From Spirosoma linguale DSM 74 (GTDB taxonomy: Bacteria > Bacteroidota > Bacteroidia > Cytophagales > Spirosomataceae): a stretch of DNA of 64,000 bases. The notes beneath the pieces were generated by a model. That model was not told where the DNA came from, ran no database searches, and saw only the letters and a program-made list of their open reading frames with translations. Positions 59,847 through 64,000 of this stretch are shown here, piece by piece. The stretch is taken from positions 5,861,001 through 5,925,000 of the forward strand of contig CP001769.1 of assembly GCA_000024525.1 (NCBI GenBank), written 5' to 3'. How positions within the stretch are numbered: position 1 is the first letter of the stretch; each line of letters begins with the position of its first letter. The translations under genes were made by a program, and so were the position numbers.

Positions 59847-60890
59847 ATGAATTCAGACATATCCACAGCTGATCCGCTGCTTAATGATTTACGTGTGCTT
59901 ATAGCTCAGTCACGTCAACAAATAGCCTCGGTTATCAATACTGAAGTCACCCGGCTGTATTGGGCTATTGGGAAACGAATCAATGAGGACATATTAAATC
60001 AGGCTCGAGCTGAATATGGTAAACAGACGATCCGTCGGCTCAGTGAGCAGTTGATTGCCGAATTCGGCCGAGGATTCAGCGTAGCCAACTTGACCAACTC
60101 CATTGAACTTGCCCGACTATATCCCGACACTGAAATTATTCAGACACTGTCTGAACAATTCAACTGGTCTCATTTCGTGACGTTTGTTACCATCAAAGAT
60201 GAGTTGAAACGAGACTTTTATATGCAGATGGCGCGGTTGGAACGATGGAGCGTCCGTACTCTCCAGAAGAAGATGGATGGTATGTTGTATGAACGTACGG
60301 CGATTTCAAAGTTACCTGAAGAAACGATCAGGCAAGAATTAGCCCAGCTGCGGGATGAAAATCAACTCTCACCTGACCTAGTTTTTCGCGACCCTTATGT
60401 ACTTGACTTTCTAGGATTAGAGAATAACTACTCTGAAATGGAGCTGGAAGATGCAATCCTGTCAGAACTTCAAAAATTTATCATCGAACTGGGCAGTGAC
60501 TTTGCCTTTATGGCTAGGCAGAAGCGCATTGTTATCGACGGCGAAGACCACCGAATAGACTTATTGTTCTATCACCGGAGGTTACGACGACTGGTAGCCA
60601 TTGACCTAAAATTAGGTCGGTTCAAAGCTGCGTATAAGGGTCAAATGGAGCTTTATTTAGGGTGGTTGAAACAGTATGAAATGCTTGAAGGTGAGGCCTC
60701 TCCGATTGGCCTAATTTTGTGTGCTGAGAAAACAAGCGAACATATTGAACTGATGCAATTGGACAAAGGCGACATACGAGTCGCTGAATATCTAACCCAT
60801 CAGTTGCCAACCACCATATTGGAGCAAAAACTACACTTAGCTATTGAGCAAGCTCGTCAACGATTAGACTACCCGACGAATGAGGAGTAA
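59847..60890 (+). CDS. DUF1016/YhcG-type PDDEXK nuclease
   Basis: This 347-residue protein has the N-terminal DUF1016 helical domain (LIAQSRQQIASVINTEVTRL; YWAIGKRINEDIL; FSVANLTNSIELARLYPD; FNWSHFVTFVTIKDELKRDF). The C-terminal PDDEXK nuclease fold includes MARQKRIVIDGEDHRIDLLF (Asp) and RLVAIDLKLGRFKAAYKGQM (D-L-K as E-x-K). This is the YhcG family, frequent in defence islands and near restriction systems. It stands alone, 71 bp before the caspase-helicase gene on the same strand, so the two may be co-transcribed. Confidence 0.92.
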   Translation: MNSDISTADPLLNDLRVLIAQSRQQIASVINTEVTRLYWAIGKRINEDILNQARAEYGKQTIRRLSEQLIAEFGRGFSVANLTNSIELARLYPDTEIIQTLSEQFNWSHFVTFVTIKDELKRDFYMQMARLERWSVRTLQKKMDGMLYERTAISKLPEETIRQELAQLRDENQLSPDLVFRDPYVLDFLGLENNYSEMELEDAILSELQKFIIELGSDFAFMARQKRIVIDGEDHRIDLLFYHRRLRRLVAIDLKLGRFKAAYKGQMELYLGWLKQYEMLEGEASPIGLILCAEKTSEHIELMQLDKGDIRVAEYLTHQLPTTILEQKLHLAIEQARQRLDYPTNEE

Positions 60891-60961
60891 AACCAAGCAA
60901 TAGAAATTACTGACTTGGGACGGAGGGTAGACTATTACAATTAATTTTTTAATCAAATTCT

Positions 60962-63900
60962 ATGAGTTCGACCCGATTGCTTGCTGGATTTATCGGTATA
61001 AACCGCCACGCCGACCAGAATATACCTGACTTAAGCTGCGCTCGGCGGGATGCCACGGCCCTGTGGGCACTCTGGCAGGATACACTTCTTGAAACGTCCC
61101 CGATTTTGTTGGTCGATGAGCAAGCAACGGTTGTTAGAATCGATGAGGTGTTCGCTCAAACACTTGATACGGCCAACGAACAAGATATTGTACTCTTGGC
61201 TTTCTCTGGACATGGTACTCACAACCATCGACTGGTGGCCCATGATACGGATAAAGAGAATTTGGCCGAAACGACCATTTCAATGGCAGCTTTAGCTGAG
61301 CGGTTCCGTAGAAGCAAAGCCCGTCATATTCTGCTGGTATTAGATTGTTGCTTTAGTGGTGGCGCGTCAGCTAAAGTGATTGAAGACGGTTTACAATCAC
61401 GAGGTAGCGGTTTTTCTCTTGAAGAATCATTCACGGGTAGGGGGCGGGTCCTGCTGGCTGCAGCTAACGTAGACGAGGAAGCTTGGGAAGTTGATGGACA
61501 CGGATTGCTTACTTACGCACTAATAGACGCTTTACAAACATCAGATGGCCCCTTGGAGGTTGCTCACATGATGGCTGATGTATCGGGCCGGGTACGTGCC
61601 GAAGCTAATCGTTTCGGTCTGACACAAACCCCTAAATGGGTGGGAGACTTTGAGGGTGGCTTCACCCTACCAACCTTACGACCTGGGACTAATTATTATA
61701 AAGAATTTCCTGAGAAGACTGGCCTTCACGTCTCTACTGATATTAATGAATTAGCGGGGTTCAATCTGCCACAGACGATTCTTTCATCTTGGGCAGCGGC
61801 ATACCCGGATGGTTTAAACGAGCTACAACTATCTGCTGTCAACGAATACCGGCTATTGGACGGGCAATCTCTCCTTGTAGTGGCTCCAACCAGCAGTGGT
61901 AAAACATTCATTGGAGAAATGGCTGCTGTCAGGGCCGCAACAGCAAATCAGCGGGCCGTATTTCTGTTACCGTATAAAGCCTTGACTAATGAGAAATATG
62001 AAGACTTTACGGCTCTGTACAGTGCAAAGTTAGGCTTGCGTGTCATTCGTTGTACAGGAGATTTTCAAGATTCAACCAACGCATTCATACGGGGGAAATA
62101 CGATATAGCCTTGCTCACGTATGAAATGTTTCTCAACCTGGTTGTAAAAAACCAAGGGACGCTCAACCGCATTGGTGTCGTCGTTATCGACGAAGCCCAG
62201 TTTATAACCGAGCCTAACCGTGGCATTATAGTAGAACTTCTACTCACATACCTATTAGCCTCCCGTGAACGGGGCATTTCTCCTCAAGTAGTGGCACTTT
62301 CTGCTGTAATTGGTGATACGAATGGATTCGAGCATTGGTTAAAGTGTAATGCTCTCATCAGCACCCGTCGGCCAGTGCCTCTCGAAGAAGGAGTCATCGA
62401 CCGCTCGGGCATATTTGAGTACATCGATCCTGATACGCTAACTGTACAAACCCGTCAATTGCTGCCACAAGGAGCAGTTGTACAACGTCGTAAGGAGGCT
62501 GGTGCCCAAGATGTTATTGTTCCGCTTGCCAACGTGCTTCTGAAGCAACAAGTTGGAGCTAAACTTATTGTCTTCCGCAATATGCGTGGCAAAGCAGAGG
62601 GAGTAGCCGGTTATTTGGCGAAGGATCTAAATCTACCACCTGCCCATGATGTGCTGGCGTTATTACCTTCGAATGATCTTTCAAAGACTTCCGCCCGTTT
62701 ACATGATTGCTTACTAGGAGGTACCGCCTTTCATAATAGCAATCTATCACGTGAAGAGCGCGAAGCAGTGGAACGAAGTTTTCGAATAAAGAATGGAAGC
62801 GTACATGTTCTGGGAGCGACAAGCACACTTGCAGCCGGAATTAATACACCGGCATCCGCAGTAATTTTAGGAGAAACGGAATTCGTAGGGGAGGATGGAC
62901 GTCCATTTACTATTGCCGAGTATAAGAATATGGTTGGCCGCGCCGGTCGTCTAGGCTACAACGAACGCGGCCAGTCATTCATAATTGCCAACACGACTTT
63001 GGAACGTCGGCATCTTTTTCAAAAGTACGTTTTAGGTCGACCTGAACCGCTGCGTTCCTCTTTTTCAAACAGTCACTTGGCCACATGGGTACTGCGATTA
63101 CTGGCGCAAATACCGCGTTTGCTACGTAATGATGTATCCTCATTGCTGGCTAATACATACGGAGGGTATTTAGCCGGTCGTGCTGATCCGGATTGGAGAC
63201 AGCGAACGGAAGTGCATGTCGAGCGGATTATGGTAGACCTTATTCAATACGGTTTGGTGGAACAAGAAGACAAGCATGTACAATTAACACTGTTGGGATT
63301 TGCTTCTGCTAACTCGTCGCTGGCGTTTCCTTCCATCGTTCGTTTGCTGCAAGTTCTGCAACAAATAGGTTCCGCAACGGTAAGTCTGGAACGGCTGTTG
63401 GCTCTTACTCAGGTCTTACCTGAACTTGACGATACATATACGCCACTATTTAAGAATGGTAGCCTTGAAAAGACGTGGCCTCGCCACGTAGCTATACATT
63501 TTGGAGAGGATATTGTTCATCTTTATGGACGTTCGTTAACCGATCCACTGGATTACTATCGTCGATCAAAACGAACTTTAGTCGTAAATGATTGGATAAG
63601 GGGGACCTCAATGGAAACCATTGAAAGTACCTATACCAACAACTCATTTTTACCAACGAGTTATGGCGATGTGCGACGTATAGCTGATGCCACACGATTT
63701 CACTTACGTTCAGTTGTTCCCATCGTTCAAGCACTATATCCGATTCTTGACTTAAACGATGAGGAATTGGATACGTTGACCACCCGTTTAGAAACTGGCT
63801 TACCGGTTACAGCATTACCCTTAATAAAGATATCAACTTTGACTCGTGGAGAAATCTTAATACTCGTTCAGAATGGGATACGTGATCCTGCGAATTTATG

Positions 63901-63976
63901 GGCACTAGACGAGACTAAGTTAGGTGAACTGATTGGAATAAACCGTGCGATTGAACTTGCGAAATTCCGGCCCTAA
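60962..63976 (+). CDS. Caspase-like peptidase fused to a Ski2-type helicase
   Basis: This 1004-residue protein has an N-terminal C14 caspase-like domain (1-235) with the catalytic histidine His84 in LLAFSGHGTHNH and Cys130 in LLVLDCCFSGGASA. After a linker comes a superfamily 2 helicase: VVAPTSSGKTFIGEM (308-315), VVVIDEAQFITEP (DEAQ, 410-413), VLGATSTLAAGINTPASAVI, and YKNMVGRAGRLGYNERGQSF (motif VI). The C-terminal end (LTRGEILILVQNGIRDPANL) looks like a helix-hairpin-helix as in Ski2/Hel308 helicases. A helicase that senses phage nucleic acid and triggers proteolysis is the likely mode. The gene ends 24 bp before the window edge. Confidence 0.88.
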   Translation: MSSTRLLAGFIGINRHADQNIPDLSCARRDATALWALWQDTLLETSPILLVDEQATVVRIDEVFAQTLDTANEQDIVLLAFSGHGTHNHRLVAHDTDKENLAETTISMAALAERFRRSKARHILLVLDCCFSGGASAKVIEDGLQSRGSGFSLEESFTGRGRVLLAAANVDEEAWEVDGHGLLTYALIDALQTSDGPLEVAHMMADVSGRVRAEANRFGLTQTPKWVGDFEGGFTLPTLRPGTNYYKEFPEKTGLHVSTDINELAGFNLPQTILSSWAAAYPDGLNELQLSAVNEYRLLDGQSLLVVAPTSSGKTFIGEMAAVRAATANQRAVFLLPYKALTNEKYEDFTALYSAKLGLRVIRCTGDFQDSTNAFIRGKYDIALLTYEMFLNLVVKNQGTLNRIGVVVIDEAQFITEPNRGIIVELLLTYLLASRERGISPQVVALSAVIGDTNGFEHWLKCNALISTRRPVPLEEGVIDRSGIFEYIDPDTLTVQTRQLLPQGAVVQRRKEAGAQDVIVPLANVLLKQQVGAKLIVFRNMRGKAEGVAGYLAKDLNLPPAHDVLALLPSNDLSKTSARLHDCLLGGTAFHNSNLSREEREAVERSFRIKNGSVHVLGATSTLAAGINTPASAVILGETEFVGEDGRPFTIAEYKNMVGRAGRLGYNERGQSFIIANTTLERRHLFQKYVLGRPEPLRSSFSNSHLATWVLRLLAQIPRLLRNDVSSLLANTYGGYLAGRADPDWRQRTEVHVERIMVDLIQYGLVEQEDKHVQLTLLGFASANSSLAFPSIVRLLQVLQQIGSATVSLERLLALTQVLPELDDTYTPLFKNGSLEKTWPRHVAIHFGEDIVHLYGRSLTDPLDYYRRSKRTLVVNDWIRGTSMETIESTYTNNSFLPTSYGDVRRIADATRFHLRSVVPIVQALYPILDLNDEELDTLTTRLETGLPVTALPLIKISTLTRGEILILVQNGIRDPANLWALDETKLGELIGINRAIELAKFRP

Positions 63977-64000
63977 CCAATCAATTTGAGTAAACCACTT

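Overview
The window reads as a chromosome segment of a Bacteroidota bacterium, most likely of the Cytophagales (Spirosoma and relatives). Signs of this are a SusC/SusD outer-membrane pair, DUF4834 and DUF1684 proteins, a large periplasmic-propeller (reg_prop/Y_Y_Y) histidine kinase, few Shine-Dalgarno sequences, and one clear promoter of the TTG-N19-TAnnTTTG type used by this phylum. This assignment is inferred from gene content only.

Layout. 1-16 kb holds ordinary chromosomal genes: a minus-strand set (PhyH oxygenase, sterol-desaturase-like enzyme, redoxin, DUF1684), a SusC/SusD pair, a sugar and glycosyl-transfer group (RmlC-like, GT2, RmlD-like), a cyclophilin, an ABC ATPase, PurN and a HigBA-like pair. 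Long intergenic hairpins punctuate this part. 16-27 kb holds a two-component system and a run of exported proteins: a collagen-like lipoprotein, orphan lipoproteins, a coiled-coil protein, a TPR protein and two papain/C39-like cysteine peptidases. 27-31 kb is lower in GC and looks like mobile-element scar tissue: a serine recombinase, repeat proteins, orphans and a decayed plasmid-type gene.

From 31 kb to the end almost everything is anti-phage defence. A TPR/GIY-YIG protein precedes a BREX operon (brxA, brxB, brxC, an inserted wHTH plus nucleotidyltransferase pair with its own palindrome, pglX, pglZ, brxL). Next comes an unrecognised gene split by an IS5-family element that is itself split by an IS21-family element. 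Both insertions can be undone exactly on paper from their target duplications.

On the minus strand at 52.3-57.9 kb lies a tight six-gene CBASS-like operon. In transcription order it encodes a SMODS-associated NUDIX protein, a nucleotidyltransferase fused to an E2-like domain, a second CD-NTase, a HORMA protein, a TRIP13-like AAA+ ATPase and a membrane-anchored SMODS-associated NUDIX protein. Two cyclases, two NUDIX proteins, HORMA/TRIP13 control and an E2 domain without E1 or JAB partners make this the best candidate for an undescribed system. Upstream of it lie a candidate small RNA and a Panacea-type toxin-antitoxin pair. The window ends with a YhcG-type PDDEXK nuclease and a caspase-like protease fused to a Ski2-type helicase.

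No tRNA, rRNA or CRISPR array was recognised.
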